From the NCBI RefSeq assembly GCF_022808645.1, contig NZ_JAKZKT010000017.1, positions 25,201 through 89,200 of the forward strand: a DNA stretch of 64,000 bases, in the 5' to 3' direction. Source of the DNA: Bacillus litorisediminis. Lineage in GTDB: Bacteria; Bacillota; Bacilli; Bacillales; JC228. Positions within the stretch are counted from its first letter, which is position 1, and each line of letters starts with the position of its first letter. Under the pieces are notes generated by a model. That model did no database searches. It saw only the letters and a list, made by a program, of their open reading frames with translations, and was not told the DNA's origin. Below are positions 1-9,849 of the stretch, piece by piece. Position numbers and translations under genes: made by a program.

Positions 1-213
1 TTGATCAATTGCATGATTAAATGCGATGAGACCAATGCTGAATTCGTCATCAGATTCCGTTACATAACGTTTACAAACCTTTGAAACCGCTTTCTTTATA
101 AATGGCTGGTATGTTTCTAACAGCTGGTCTCTTAAATGTTCTTCGCCGTTTTGTATGGAGTCTACGATTTCTTCTATTTTTAAACTTTTTCGATTCGTAA
201 ACAATTTCAGCAT
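1..213 (-). CDS. sigI: RNA polymerase sigma factor SigI, N-terminal 71 codons (runs off the left edge)
   Basis: Reading the minus strand from the ATG at 213 gives an open frame to the window edge. It starts MLKLFTNRKSLKIEEIV and contains VSKVCKRYV and DDEFSIGLIAFNHAID, the region-2 signature of SigI, the heat- and envelope-stress sigma factor of Bacillus. The B. subtilis protein is about 250 residues, so roughly 180 residues lie outside the window. A GAGGTGAGACG sequence just upstream serves as ribosome binding site. rsgI, the usual anti-sigma partner, would be expected downstream, outside the window. Confidence 0.85.
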   Translation of the reverse strand, partial: MLKLFTNRKSLKIEEIVDSIQNGEEHLRDQLLETYQPFIKKAVSKVCKRYVTESDDEFSIGLIAFNHAIDQ

Positions 214-329
214 TCGTCTCACCTCAAGTAAAAATCATTATATCATATTTTAAATTATTGATATGATACTTGGGTGAGCAATAATAGACCCAACATTTCA
301 TCACCTAATTGAGTTGGTTGTACTCATTA

Positions 330-357
330 GGGCCAGACCTTCTATTGGACTGGCCCC
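330..357 (-). terminator. hairpin downstream of the DUF5667 gene
   Basis: GGGCCAG at 330-336 and CTGGCCCC at 350-357 form a 7-bp GC-rich stem just after the stop codon at 384. There is no clear T-run on the minus strand, so termination is probable but not certain. Confidence 0.45.
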
Positions 358-383
358 AAGAGACAAACTTATGATTTTAAGCT

Positions 384-1478
384 TTAGTTATTAGGACCTT
401 TTCCATTTCCTTGTCCATTACCATTTGCTTTATCGTTTTCTTTGCCTTGTTTAGCTTCTTCTTTCTTTTCTTGTTTAACTTCTTCTTTTGCTGCTTTCTT
501 TTCTTCTTTTGCTTCTTGTTTTACTTCTTTAGCTTCTTCTTTAGCCGCTTTCTTTTCTTCTTTTGCTTTATTTACAGCAGGAGATTCAACTTTTTCTTCA
601 GTAACTGATTCATCTGTCTCTGTTGGTTCTTCTTCAACAGCAGTTTCTGTAGCTTCTGTTGTTTCTTCTGCAGCTTCTTCCGTTACATTTGTTTCTTCTG
701 TTGTTTCATCAGTAGTAGCAGTTTCATCTGTATTAGCTGTTTCTTCAGTTTCTTCCTCAACTAGTTCTACTTCAAAGCCTAGCTTTTCCAGTTTCTTAAT
801 AATTTTTGCATACGTTTTTTCAATATTTCTTTCAAGTGCGGCACGTGCTGTTGGATTTTTAACATTTTCTAGCGCATGTGTAAGAGCTATTATGTTCTGT
901 GTTTGAAGATCTTCAAGAGTAACTTGCAATACTTGATCTTCGGATGCTTCTTCTGTAGCTTCGTCAGTTTCTTCTTCTGTCACATCTTCTTCAGTTGCTT
1001 CGTCCTCAGTTACATCAGATGCATCATCTTCTGTACCTTCAGTTTCATCAGTACCTTCTTCTGTATTTTCTTGATCTTCAGTGGACTCATCTGTCTCTTC
1101 TTCATTTGCCGCATCTTCTTCAGCCTGAGACATATATTCTAGAGCATTATTTAATGTTTCTATAGCTAATTCTTCATCACCGGCATTAAATAGCTCTTCA
1201 GCTTCTGCAATTTTTTCTGAAGCGTATTCAGCGTATTTTTGAACCTTTTCTGTATCATCAAATGTTAGCAGTAGTGATACATTCTCAAAGAATTTATCTA
1301 AGAAATAAAAGAAATTATCTGGAGTTAACCCCGGATCAGCTGTTGTTACTTCTTCCTGCTCATTTACCTGATTAAGTGATACGCTCTCCTCGTTTGCCAA
1401 AGCAGCAGAGCTTGAAAAAATCATGGTTCCTGCAACCATTGCAGCAGATGTTTGCTTGAAATATTTCTTCCAATCCAT
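384..1478 (-). CDS. secreted DUF5667 protein with Glu/Thr-rich and Lys/Glu-rich tail
   Basis: A 364-residue protein from the ATG at 1478. The frame can be extended three codons to a GTG, but GAGG with 8-nt spacing favours this ATG. An N-terminal signal peptide ends near AALA. DUF5667 helices follow at about residues 40-120 (PGLTPDNFFYFLDKFFENV, then helices rich in Ala and Glu). A second conserved DUF5667 stretch (ALENVKNPTARAALERNI) lies near 200-220. The rest is acidic Thr/Glu repeats, then KEEKKAAKEE heptad-like repeats, and a Gly/Asn C-terminus. No LPXTG anchor is seen. It is directly upstream of sigI on the same strand, so co-regulation by SigI is possible but unproven. Confidence 0.75.
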   Translation of the reverse strand: MDWKKYFKQTSAAMVAGTMIFSSSAALANEESVSLNQVNEQEEVTTADPGLTPDNFFYFLDKFFENVSLLLTFDDTEKVQKYAEYASEKIAEAEELFNAGDEELAIETLNNALEYMSQAEEDAANEEETDESTEDQENTEEGTDETEGTEDDASDVTEDEATEEDVTEEETDEATEEASEDQVLQVTLEDLQTQNIIALTHALENVKNPTARAALERNIEKTYAKIIKKLEKLGFEVELVEEETEETANTDETATTDETTEETNVTEEAAEETTEATETAVEEEPTETDESVTEEKVESPAVNKAKEEKKAAKEEAKEVKQEAKEEKKAAKEEVKQEKKEEAKQGKENDKANGNGQGNGKGPNN

Positions 1479-1615
1479 CTTTGTCACCTCGTAAGTTTTT
1501 TATGTAGCGATCGCCTTCACTAACAGATTTCGAATCCATTCTAGCTTTTATGACGTTGCCCATTATAAAAGGTCAAAATTGTACCAAAAGACCTACCATA
1601 AATACGTTTATTCGT

Positions 1616-1654
1616 AAAAAAGAAAGACAAGCCTTCAATAAGAAGCTTGTCTTT
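1616..1654 (-). terminator. rho-independent terminator of the 1726-2199 gene
   Basis: AAAGACAAGC (1623-1632) pairs with GCTTGTCTTT (1645-1654). On the minus strand the stem is followed by TTTTT. Confidence 0.75.
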
Positions 1655-1725
1655 ATATCTATATCTGTTCTTTCTGCTTTGAGAACTGTCCTCCAAACCG
1701 AAGACCTGATCAAAACCTTTTAGAA

Positions 1726-2199
1726 CTATGAGTGAGCATTTTCTTTCCGTCTTAATAAAATCGCACGTATCAAAAAGCCTACAGCCAAACCGGGAATCAC
1801 CGAAAGCATCGGAAAAAAAATCGGACCAATAAATACGCCAAACCATTCAACCCGAACTGAATACATTAGGCCAACTGTTACAAAATACGCACTGAACGCA
1901 AAAGGTAAGTACGAATATTTTTCTTCTCTAGGCATTGCACGTCGGTACGCATCCCACATTGCAAAGAAGTAGAGACATGGATAAAACATCAGCCAGCCAT
2001 AATCAATAACTTGCGCCGCTTCCCTTGTTTGGCCAAGGAAACTTAGCCTTATCGCTTCATTAAAATTACTTTGAACGTTCGTTACAAACTCTAATAGTAC
2101 AAATAGCGCTCCTTTTAAAAATTGACCCCCTAATAGCTGGGCAAATCCAGGGAGAGCGACACTCCAAAGGATTGCTTCAAGCTTATCCAGTTGTTTCAT
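1726..2199 (-). CDS. small integral membrane protein, function unknown
   Basis: A 157-residue protein with about four hydrophobic segments. The first (LPGFAQLLGGQFLKGALFVLL) resembles the turn in TM2-type membrane proteins. The C-terminus is short and basic. No strong ribosome binding site precedes the ATG. The family is common in Bacillus but has no assigned role that I recognise. The gene has its own terminator and is probably monocistronic. Confidence 0.6.
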   Translation of the reverse strand: MKQLDKLEAILWSVALPGFAQLLGGQFLKGALFVLLEFVTNVQSNFNEAIRLSFLGQTREAAQVIDYGWLMFYPCLYFFAMWDAYRRAMPREEKYSYLPFAFSAYFVTVGLMYSVRVEWFGVFIGPIFFPMLSVIPGLAVGFLIRAILLRRKENAHS

Positions 2200-2370
2200 T
2201 TTTTATATTCAAGTAAAGCCATATTTTTTGTAAACTCGTAAATATAACAGATAAGTCCATCGTGTCTTCTCCTTATCCAAGAGGGTCTATTGTCTGTCTA
2301 TATTGTTTACGTTCTTGATTGGAAATATGTTAACAAAAAGAAGTTCGTTTAAAGAAAAAGTATTTTCTAT

Positions 2371-2505
2371 TCATTCATTGAAAAAGATGGATTTGTGCTT
2401 CTGCCGTTTTTTGCGGACACTGGTTCCGCTATTTGTGCAGAAAAACAGTGATTTTTTGAAGATATTCACTTGAAGCCACTCTTTAATCATTTCCTCAAAT
2501 TTCAT
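2371..2505 (-). CDS. 44-residue small protein just downstream of the swrC terminator
   Basis: An AAGGAGTG ribosome binding site lies 6 nt from an ATG, opening a 44-codon frame. It begins MKFEEMIKEWLQVNIF and ends in a basic tail (RKKRQKHK). The 5' half looks like a genuine translated small gene. The 3' half is built from a copy of the dispersed TTCCGCTAT repeat (2415-2433), so the original C-terminus may have been overwritten by the repeat. It lies about 45 bp beyond the swrC terminator on the same strand. No family recognised. Confidence 0.4.
   Translation of the reverse strand: MKFEEMIKEWLQVNIFKKSLFFCTNSGTSVRKKRQKHKSIFFNE
2415..2433. repeat. single copy of the dispersed 19-bp TTCCGCTAT-family motif
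   Basis: GGACACTGGTTCCGCTATT matches the motif found repeatedly at 42.2-42.8 kb and 47.6-47.85 kb. It lies inside the 3' half of the 44-codon gene. Confidence 0.6.
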
Positions 2506-2540
2506 TAGTAACACTCCTTTATTATTGAAAGTTAGCCAAA

Positions 2541-2595
2541 TAAAAAACCGCTTCCATACAAACACATTAACAAAGTGTAAAAAGTATAGAAGCGG
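2541..2595 (-). terminator. rho-independent terminator of swrC
   Basis: CCGCTTCCATAC (2548-2559) pairs with GTATAGAAGCGG (2584-2595). On the minus strand the stem is followed by TTTTTTATTT. Confidence 0.8.
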
Positions 2596-2699
2596 CAAAT
2601 TATATGACTTACTTTTATCATTAGTTTAGCTTGGATTTAAACCTGCCTGCAATTAGCAAAATGCATATCAAGCATCTTTCAATTTCTCCGTATATCCAA

Positions 2700-5600
2700 T
2701 CAATCATCCTGCTGTGTCGTTCTCTTTAATTTTTCGAGGCTTTCCTCCAGCAGCTTGATCACTTTTTCCGTTTCATTTTCTTCTATTGTTTCTTCTCCGT
2801 CATCTACCGTATAGTGAAGGAATTGTTTTTCTCTATTCTTTTTCTTATGATACCGCTTCATTGAACGTGTAGTCCGATCAAATAAGCTATAAACGACAGG
2901 AATAATAATAAGCGTTAAAAAAGTACTGGAAATCAGTCCGCCAATGACGGTTATTCCCATCGGCTGATTTAATTCAGTCCCTTCTCCAATTCCCATCGCA
3001 AGCGGAACAAGTCCTAAAATGGTTGTAATCGCCGTCATGAGGATTGGCCGAATTCGCACCTTTACAGATTCGACGATAGCCTCATAGGTATCAAAACCTG
3101 ATTGTTTCCTCTGATTAATGTAATCTACAATAACAATCGCGTTATTAACAACAATTCCTGCTAAAACAATAACCCCAATTACAGCTGTAACACTGATTGG
3201 AGTATTGGTAATAAACAGCCCAATGCTAACTCCAATCACCATTAATGGTACAGTAAACATGATAACAAACGGTGTTTTCAATGATTCAAATTGGGCAGCC
3301 ATCACTAAATAAACGAAAATAACAGCTAATACAAGAGCTAGAGCCATGTCATACATAGCATCTTCTTGCAGCTCGCGATCGCCGGAATATTCAATCGTCG
3401 TTTCGTTCGAAAGGTTTAAGTCATGTATGGCTTGATCTACCTCATTTGAGAAATCTCCTAAGTTTGTTTCAGTGGAATATTTCACTGTAAATTGAACCGC
3501 CAGTTCTTGTTCCGCCCGCTGAATAGCTGATGGACCTTCACCAGTCGTGATATTTGCAATTTGGCCAAGTGTAACATAGGTACCGGCTGGTGTTCGAATT
3601 AATAAATCATTTAAAGCATCCAGACTATTTCTTTCTGCCTCATCATATTCAACGAAAACACCGCTTACTTCCCCATCTTCCTCAACAATCTGAGTGGCTT
3701 GAACCCCTCGTGTCACATTACTTACTACTGTTGCAACCTGAGCAGGCAGCAATCCATGAGCCAAAGCTTGTTCCCGATTGATGGTAATCTGGATTTCTTC
3801 TGAAGTTTGCTCTAAATCGGTTGTTATATCCGTTACATATTCGAGATTTCCAAGGGTATCTTCAATTTTTTGAACAGCTTCATTGAGTCTCTCTTCATTT
3901 GAATCTCTCACTACAAAACTTAGTGTCTGTGGATTAGTCCCTGCTGCTGACTGAGTATAGAATCTTACTTCAGCAGTTTCATTTTCCGTTCTAGCTGTTT
4001 CTTCTATTTCTGTTCGAATATCATCGATGAATTCTAGTGTAGTGACATCTCTATCTGCAGCTTCTTTCATTTTCACATAAATTTCAGCGCGATTCGTCTC
4101 GACCGCTCCGCTAAAGGAAGATTCCTGTGTTGCGCCTATCATACTTACATACACATCTACTGCTTCCTCTTGTTTCAGCTGCTCCTCCAATGCACCAACT
4201 ACATTTATTGTTTCTGCAAGAGATACACCATTTTCAAGCTCTACATTCATGGTAAAAAAGCCTTCATCGGTGCTTGGTAAAAATTGGGTGCCTACTTTAG
4301 TAAGGACAAATACACTCCCTGCTAAAATGGTCAATGTTAAAAATAGAGTGAGGAAACGGTGATGTAAGGACCAAATCACAGTTTTTTCTATACTTTTTAT
4401 TAATAAAGTCTGCTGCCGTTTCTCTTCATTAACAGCATTAGGAGTCTTTAGCCATTTACTTGCTATCATTGGGACAACCGTAAGGGCAACGAGAAGAGAT
4501 CCGAGCAGGCTAAAAGAAATCGTTAGCGCAAATTCTGTAAAAATATCGCCGATAATCCCTGTAATAAAGACAACCGGTATAAATACCACAACCGTGGTCA
4601 AAGTAGAAGCCGTAATAGCCGATGCAATTTCTTTAGCTCCGTCTAGAGCTGCATCCTTAGGAGACTTACCCATTCCAAGATGACGGTTAATATTTTCAAT
4701 CACCACTATTGCATTGTCTACTAGCATCCCGATCCCTAATGCAAGTGCCCCCATCGTCATGATATTTAAAGTAAAATCGGAAAAATACATCAGAACAAAT
4801 GTCAAAATCACCGAATAAGGAATTGCAATTCCAATAATAATCGGGCTTTTTACATTACGTAAAAATAGGAACAAAACAAGCATTGCCAGCGCTCCACCGA
4901 CTAATAAGGAGTTCGTAATATTTCCAATCGCGATTTGGATGTATTCGCCTTGGTCGAATAAAATATCAGCTTCTAATTCCTTATACTGATCATGTTTCAA
5001 TATTTCTTGGAGCGAATCTTGAAATTCAGCAGAAACATTAGCTGTATTCGCATCTGATTCCTGCAAGACACTAATTAATACAGCAGGCTGGCCATCCGCT
5101 CGAGTAATGGCACTTTGATTTCTCACCTGTTTTTCAACAGTTGCCACATCGCTTAACAGAACATTCTCTCCTGTTACAGGGTTCGTTCTAACAACCAGAT
5201 TAGAGATATCTTCAATCGACTGTAACTGACTGATGATCCGGGTTGTTAGCTGCTGGCGATCGGTAACTACTGGGTCTCCAGGCAACGAAATATCATTGGC
5301 CCTTAACACAGAGACAATCTCATCTTGTGATAAATGATGGGCTCGAAGCCGGTCCTGATTTAACGTGACAATGATATCATCAGTTGTAATTCCTGAAATG
5401 CTTACATTTGCAACACCATCGACTCTCTCCAAATCTATTTTCAATTCGTTGGCCAAATGATTTAGATCGCTTTGCTGTCCCTCTTTCCCTTTAAGCGAAA
5501 ATTGAATAATCGGAAACTGTGAAGGATCAAATTTCATAAATCTCGGCTCCACTTCATCAGGTAAAGAGGTTTGATTCATTCTCATAATGACATCGTTTTG

Positions 5601-5912
5601 AATTTCATCAATCGAAGTCGACCATGAAAACTCTAAAAGAATCAGATTGGAACCTTCTTGCGAAGTGGATTGAATCGACTGAATTCCCGGAAGTGTTGTC
5701 AGGCTAGCTTCTAATGGTTTGGTTACCTGCTCCAATACCTCCTGCGGACCAGCACCGGGGTAATTTGCGACCACTACCGCAATGGGAGGATTTAAATCTG
5801 GGATAAGCTTAAGAGGGATTCTTAGTACGGATACTCCTCCCAAAATCAATATCAAAAGCATCGTCACAAGGGTAAAGATCGGTCTCTTAATAGAAAACTT
5901 GCTAATATTCAA
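2700..5912 (-). CDS. swrC: RND family multidrug/surfactin exporter SwrC (YerP)
   Basis: A 1070-residue protein, close to the ~1065 of B. subtilis SwrC. It starts with an RND first helix (FSIKRPIFTLVTMLLILILGG), followed by two large extracytoplasmic loops and twelve predicted membrane segments. The TM4 motif is GMLVDNAIVVIENI, keeping the proton-relay Asp. As in other Gram-positive HAE-type RND pumps, no membrane-fusion or outer-membrane partner is adjacent. The last ~60 residues are a charged, coiled-coil-like cytoplasmic tail. In B. subtilis SwrC provides surfactin self-resistance and supports swarming; the substrate here is inferred only. It is probably monocistronic. Confidence 0.88.
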   Translation of the reverse strand: MNISKFSIKRPIFTLVTMLLILILGGVSVLRIPLKLIPDLNPPIAVVVANYPGAGPQEVLEQVTKPLEASLTTLPGIQSIQSTSQEGSNLILLEFSWSTSIDEIQNDVIMRMNQTSLPDEVEPRFMKFDPSQFPIIQFSLKGKEGQQSDLNHLANELKIDLERVDGVANVSISGITTDDIIVTLNQDRLRAHHLSQDEIVSVLRANDISLPGDPVVTDRQQLTTRIISQLQSIEDISNLVVRTNPVTGENVLLSDVATVEKQVRNQSAITRADGQPAVLISVLQESDANTANVSAEFQDSLQEILKHDQYKELEADILFDQGEYIQIAIGNITNSLLVGGALAMLVLFLFLRNVKSPIIIGIAIPYSVILTFVLMYFSDFTLNIMTMGALALGIGMLVDNAIVVIENINRHLGMGKSPKDAALDGAKEIASAITASTLTTVVVFIPVVFITGIIGDIFTEFALTISFSLLGSLLVALTVVPMIASKWLKTPNAVNEEKRQQTLLIKSIEKTVIWSLHHRFLTLFLTLTILAGSVFVLTKVGTQFLPSTDEGFFTMNVELENGVSLAETINVVGALEEQLKQEEAVDVYVSMIGATQESSFSGAVETNRAEIYVKMKEAADRDVTTLEFIDDIRTEIEETARTENETAEVRFYTQSAAGTNPQTLSFVVRDSNEERLNEAVQKIEDTLGNLEYVTDITTDLEQTSEEIQITINREQALAHGLLPAQVATVVSNVTRGVQATQIVEEDGEVSGVFVEYDEAERNSLDALNDLLIRTPAGTYVTLGQIANITTGEGPSAIQRAEQELAVQFTVKYSTETNLGDFSNEVDQAIHDLNLSNETTIEYSGDRELQEDAMYDMALALVLAVIFVYLVMAAQFESLKTPFVIMFTVPLMVIGVSIGLFITNTPISVTAVIGVIVLAGIVVNNAIVIVDYINQRKQSGFDTYEAIVESVKVRIRPILMTAITTILGLVPLAMGIGEGTELNQPMGITVIGGLISSTFLTLIIIPVVYSLFDRTTRSMKRYHKKKNREKQFLHYTVDDGEETIEENETEKVIKLLEESLEKLKRTTQQDD

Positions 5913-6022
5913 GAAAATCCTCTCCTAGCAGGTTATTAATAAGAATGGAGAATATTTATGTATAAGCTTATGCGGTCATGAATTTTTCTAGTGTTAAACT
6001 TGCTATTACTATACCTTTGTGT

Positions 6023-6061
6023 AAAAAACCGACCCTTTGCTTTTTCAAAAATCAGGGTCGG
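6023..6061 (-). terminator. rho-independent terminator of prfC
   Basis: CCGACCCT (6029-6036) pairs with AGGGTCGG (6054-6061), followed by TTTTTT on the minus strand. Confidence 0.8.
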
Positions 6062-6073
6062 CATGATGTACAG

Positions 6074-7648
6074 CTAGCTTCGGTCTTCCATTGGCTGGAA
6101 TAACGAAATCGTCGGATTTTTTTCTTGGAACCAGCGCAGTGCAAAGTCATTCTCAAACAAAAACACAAATCGGTCGTATCGATCTTTTACTAACATACTC
6201 CTTTGGCTCGATAGCTTATCATCAACCTTCTCAGAGTCTACCCATCTTGCTATTTTATGTCCCATCGGTTCCATTAAAATATCAACATTATACTCATTCT
6301 TTAATCGATGTTCAAAAACTTCGAATTGAAGCTGACCAACAGCTCCTAAAATATACTCATCAGTTCTCGCTGTTTTAAATAACTGAATCGCTCCCTCTTG
6401 TACAAGCTGCTGCATTCCTTTATGGAAATGCTTTTGCTTCAGCGCATTTTTTGCCGTTACCTTCACAAAAAGCTCTGGCGTAAATTGCGGAAGCCGTTCA
6501 AAATCGAATGTTTGTTTTCCGGCAACTAACGTATCCCCAATCTGATAGGTCCCTGTATCATATAAACCAATAATATCTCCCGCAACCGCTTCATTTACAG
6601 TCATTCGGTCATCAGCCAAAAATTGAGTTGACTGAGAAAGTTTAATATTCTTCCCAGTCCTGGCAAGAGTAACAGACATTCCGCGTTCAAATTTACCTGA
6701 ACAAATTCGAATAAATGCAATACGGTCACGGTGTGCTGGATTCATATTCGCTTGTATTTTAAAAATGAAACCTGAAAAATCATCAGATAATGGGTCGACC
6801 ACACCGGCTGTAGAATTTCTGCCCTTTGGAGGAGGCGCAAATTGCAGATACGTTTCTAAGAAGGTTTGCACCCCAAATAAATTAAGAGCACTTCCAAAAA
6901 AGACAGGTGTTAATTGGCCTTGATCAATGGCTTCTTTAGAAAAAGGGTTGCCAGCTTCATTCAAAAGCTCTATTTCTTCTAATGCTTGCTGGTAGACAGG
7001 GGACTCTTCGATTTCATGAGATTCCCGCAGCTTTCCGTCATCAGTTAACGGCAATTTTGTATGTTCTTTTGTTTTAAATAATTCGACCCTATTATGGTAC
7101 CGATCATAAATTCCCATAAAATCCTGACCCATTCCGATTGGCCAGTTCATTGGATATGACTGAATGCCTAATACCTCTTCCAATTCTGATAAAAGTTCAA
7201 GCGGCGGTCTCCCCTGCCGATCTAATTTATTGATAAATGTAAAAATTGGAATTCCCCGCATCGAACATACTTTAAACAGTTTTAAGGTTTGTTCCTCAAT
7301 ACCTTTAGCGGAGTCAATGATCATGACAGCACTGTCCACAGCCATCAATGTTCGGTACGTATCTTCACTAAAGTCTTGGTGTCCAGGGGTATCCAAAATA
7401 TTTACTTTAAAATCATTGTACTCAAATTGCAGAACACTCGACGTAACGGAGATTCCTCTTTGTTTTTCGATTTCCATCCAGTCACTCGTAGCATATTTTC
7501 CCGTTTTCTTTGCCTTAACTGTTCCCGCTTCTCTTATGGCACCGCCAAATAAGAGAAGTTTTTCAGTTAATGTGGTTTTCCCGGCATCCGGGTGGGATAT
7601 AATCGCAAAGGTTCTTCTCGATAGAACCTCTTCCTGTAAACTTTTCAT
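6074..7648 (-). CDS. prfC: peptide chain release factor 3 (RF3)
   Basis: A 524-residue translational GTPase that recycles RF1/RF2 from terminated ribosomes. All G motifs are visible: G1 [13 protein letters not shown] near residue 18, an RGISVTSS switch I, G3 [14 protein letters not shown] near 87, and G4 NKLDR near 141. The length and the [11 protein letters not shown] stretch distinguish RF3 from EF-G and LepA. It is a single gene with its own terminator. RF3 is present in only part of the Bacillaceae, so it is not universal core. Confidence 0.93.
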   Translation of the reverse strand: MKSLQEEVLSRRTFAIISHPDAGKTTLTEKLLLFGGAIREAGTVKAKKTGKYATSDWMEIEKQRGISVTSSVLQFEYNDFKVNILDTPGHQDFSEDTYRTLMAVDSAVMIIDSAKGIEEQTLKLFKVCSMRGIPIFTFINKLDRQGRPPLELLSELEEVLGIQSYPMNWPIGMGQDFMGIYDRYHNRVELFKTKEHTKLPLTDDGKLRESHEIEESPVYQQALEEIELLNEAGNPFSKEAIDQGQLTPVFFGSALNLFGVQTFLETYLQFAPPPKGRNSTAGVVDPLSDDFSGFIFKIQANMNPAHRDRIAFIRICSGKFERGMSVTLARTGKNIKLSQSTQFLADDRMTVNEAVAGDIIGLYDTGTYQIGDTLVAGKQTFDFERLPQFTPELFVKVTAKNALKQKHFHKGMQQLVQEGAIQLFKTARTDEYILGAVGQLQFEVFEHRLKNEYNVDILMEPMGHKIARWVDSEKVDDKLSSQRSMLVKDRYDRFVFLFENDFALRWFQEKNPTISLFQPMEDRS

Positions 7649-7833
7649 GTGTCTCTTCCCTTCTAAACATCAAAAAACTTAGCAAGTGCTAAGCCGTAAG
7701 TGCGGCTATTGCCTATGTTAACTTCCTAGACTGAATTCGATCATTTCATTATTAGAAACCATATCTATACTACCATCTTATGAGCAACTTTGCTTCAGTT
7801 AATTTTTAAAAAAATTGATATGAATGCAACAAG

Positions 7834-8073
7834 TTACATTTCCCTCGTCCATTGATAAATTCGCACGGCCAACAATTCTGTGTTTTCTTCAGACAAATCA
7901 GCTTTGATTGTCTCTAACACGCTTTGTTTCACATCTTCTATTGAATCTTCATACTGAACAATCCCTGACCAAGCTAGATCGGGCACAGCAGCCAGAAAAA
8001 AATACTCCTTCTTATTTTCATATAAAAAAATTTTATATTCCTTTTCATCTAGCATTGTTTTTCTTATTTTCAT
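7834..8073 (-). CDS. YueH-like small protein
   Basis: A 79-residue soluble protein (MKIRKTMLDEKEYKIFLYENKKEYFFLAAVPD and a C-terminal amphipathic helix). It resembles B. subtilis YueH in length, opening KIRK motif and ENKKE segment. AAAGGA precedes the ATG. Function unknown. A YueF-like gene occurs about 7 kb away in this window; yueF and yueH are close neighbours in B. subtilis. Confidence 0.55.
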   Translation of the reverse strand: MKIRKTMLDEKEYKIFLYENKKEYFFLAAVPDLAWSGIVQYEDSIEDVKQSVLETIKADLSEENTELLAVRIYQWTREM

Positions 8074-8203
8074 CTGAAAAATCCTTTCTACCTGTAAATT
8101 TCCTCAACTTCGCCTTATATAATTTTTTCACTTGGACACCATAAGATTACCAAGAAATCAATGAAATTGCACAAAAATTGGTCATTTTAGGAGGGAGTTT
8201 GTT

Positions 8204-9415
8204 ATGCAATACGTATGGGGAATCTTTGGTATTGTTGTTCTGCTTTTAATAGCTTTTTTATTTTCTATTGCGAAAACAAAAATTAAGCTTCGAACCATTT
8301 TAGGCGGTTTATTGTTACAAATTTTAATTGCCTACTCCGTATTAAAATGGGAGTGGGGCAGAATGGTCTTTAATTGGCTGACTAATCGAGTCAATGAAAT
8401 TGTCGATGCGGCAGCAGATGGAATCGCATTCTTATTTGGTCCGATCTTACCCGAGAACGGAGTGATTTTTGCCTTTCAGGTGTTGCCGGTCGTTATCTTT
8501 TTTTCCGCTTTAATATCCGTTTTATATTACATAAAGGTGATGCAATTATTTATTAAATTCATCGGAGGAGGTCTCGCCAAGTTATTAGGGACGAGAAAAG
8601 CGGAGTCGATGTCGGCTGCAGCCAATATTTTTGTGGGACAAACCGAAGCTCCACTTGTAGTTAGGCCATTTTTAAGTCATATGACAGCTTCTGAATTATT
8701 TGCGGTTATGACGGGAGGACTTGCCTCGGTTGCCGGTTCCACTTTAATTGGATATTCTTTATTGGGCGTTCCATTAGAATATTTACTGGCAGCGAGCTTC
8801 ATGGCAGCTCCGGCAGGATTAATCATGGCCAAAATATTTGTACCTGAAACAGAATCTAGAGACGAACCCAATGAATATGAAATGGAAGTAGATAAAGAAT
8901 CGGTCAATGTTATTGATGCAGCTGCAAGAGGTGCCAGTGTCGGCTTACAGCTTGCCCTTAATATCGGGGCGATGCTGCTTGCATTTATTGGCTTGATTGC
9001 TGTAATTAATTATTTCTTAGGGAATATTGGAGAACTCTTTGGTTTTGAAGGTTTAACATTAGAATTGATATTAGGCTATATTTTTTCACCGATTGCATTT
9101 GTCATTGGTGTTCCTTGGAATGAAGCGGTTGAAGCTGGAAATTATATAGGTCAAAAACTCATTTTAAACGAATTTGTGGCCTACTCTAATTTCGCTCCTG
9201 AAATCCCTAACCTTTCTTCAAAGGCGGTTGCCATTATCAGCTTTGCCCTGTGCGGATTTGCCAATATTTCGTCTCTTGCGATTATTTTAGGCGGATTAGG
9301 AAGTTTAGCACCGGGACGGCGAGATGATCTTGCAAGAATGGGTGTCAGGGCCATTATTGCAGGGAGTTTAGCTTCATTGCTTAGCGGAGCGATTGCCGGT
9401 ATGTTTGTTCCATAA
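8204..9415 (+). CDS. concentrative nucleoside transporter (CNT/NupC family)
   Basis: A 403-residue membrane permease with an AGGAGG ribosome binding site. It carries the CNT hallmarks: the N-terminal NupC domain, a gate domain near residues 95-190 with NIFVGQTEAPLVVRPFL (nucleoside/Na+ contact region), and a C-terminal domain with VGVPWNEA-like (VIGVPWNEAVEAG) and FANISSLAI segments. It imports nucleosides by H+ or Na+ symport. It is closest in style to B. subtilis NupC/NupG/YutK, but which one cannot be decided. It stands alone between divergent genes. Confidence 0.88.
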   Translation: MQYVWGIFGIVVLLLIAFLFSIAKTKIKLRTILGGLLLQILIAYSVLKWEWGRMVFNWLTNRVNEIVDAAADGIAFLFGPILPENGVIFAFQVLPVVIFFSALISVLYYIKVMQLFIKFIGGGLAKLLGTRKAESMSAAANIFVGQTEAPLVVRPFLSHMTASELFAVMTGGLASVAGSTLIGYSLLGVPLEYLLAASFMAAPAGLIMAKIFVPETESRDEPNEYEMEVDKESVNVIDAAARGASVGLQLALNIGAMLLAFIGLIAVINYFLGNIGELFGFEGLTLELILGYIFSPIAFVIGVPWNEAVEAGNYIGQKLILNEFVAYSNFAPEIPNLSSKAVAIISFALCGFANISSLAIILGGLGSLAPGRRDDLARMGVRAIIAGSLASLLSGAIAGMFVP

Positions 9416-9550
9416 ACTGTTTCTTGCAGGATGAGAGATTAAAGGCTGTATGTCTTTGCCTTTTTTCGTTATGCAGATTCATATCTTGGATATCCACCAA
9501 ATTCTATACATTTTTGACAAGAATTAGCTATATATTTTTTACATATCGTA

Positions 9551-9582
9551 ATTGCGATTATTGTGGAATCCTCTAAAATAGA
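9551..9582 (+). promoter_or_regulatory. candidate sigma-A promoter of the XRE regulator
   Basis: TTGCGA is followed by 16 nt and TAAAAT, ending about 15 bp before an AAGGAGG ribosome binding site. This is a by-eye match only. Confidence 0.3.
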
Positions 9583-9600
9583 GTACAAGGAGGTTTCATA

Positions 9601-9837
9601 ATGTCCGTACGAATTAAAGTCACCTTAGATGAAGCACTAAAAATGCGAGGAAATATGAAGCAAAAGGAGCTTATCGAGCTAATTAAGCAAAAAACCGGAG
9701 AAAATGTCCGGGCTGCAAGTGTCAGTGAGCTTAAAAATAATCAAAGAACCTCTCTAAATACAAGATTATTAGCATTAATAGCTCAAGCTCTTGAAATACA
9801 GGACATTCGTGAACTACTCACAATCGAATGGGACTAA
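9601..9837 (+). CDS. small XRE-family helix-turn-helix regulator
   Basis: A 78-residue protein that is essentially one Cro/CI-type HTH domain. The recognition region is NMKQKELIELIKQKTGENVRAASVSELKNNQRTSL, followed by ALEIQDIRELLTIEW, the closing helix typical of YozG-like XRE proteins. A strong AAGGAGG precedes the ATG. Target genes are not evident; the downstream vitamin B12 genes face the opposite way and are under riboswitch control. Confidence 0.8.
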   Translation: MSVRIKVTLDEALKMRGNMKQKELIELIKQKTGENVRAASVSELKNNQRTSLNTRLLALIAQALEIQDIRELLTIEWD

Positions 9838-9849
9838 ATAAAGCTTCAT

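Noticed and set aside
411..906. Plus-strand ORFs opposite the DUF5667 gene
   Set aside because: They mirror the Glu/Lys/Thr-rich codons as Phe/Ser-rich frames and lack ribosome binding sites.
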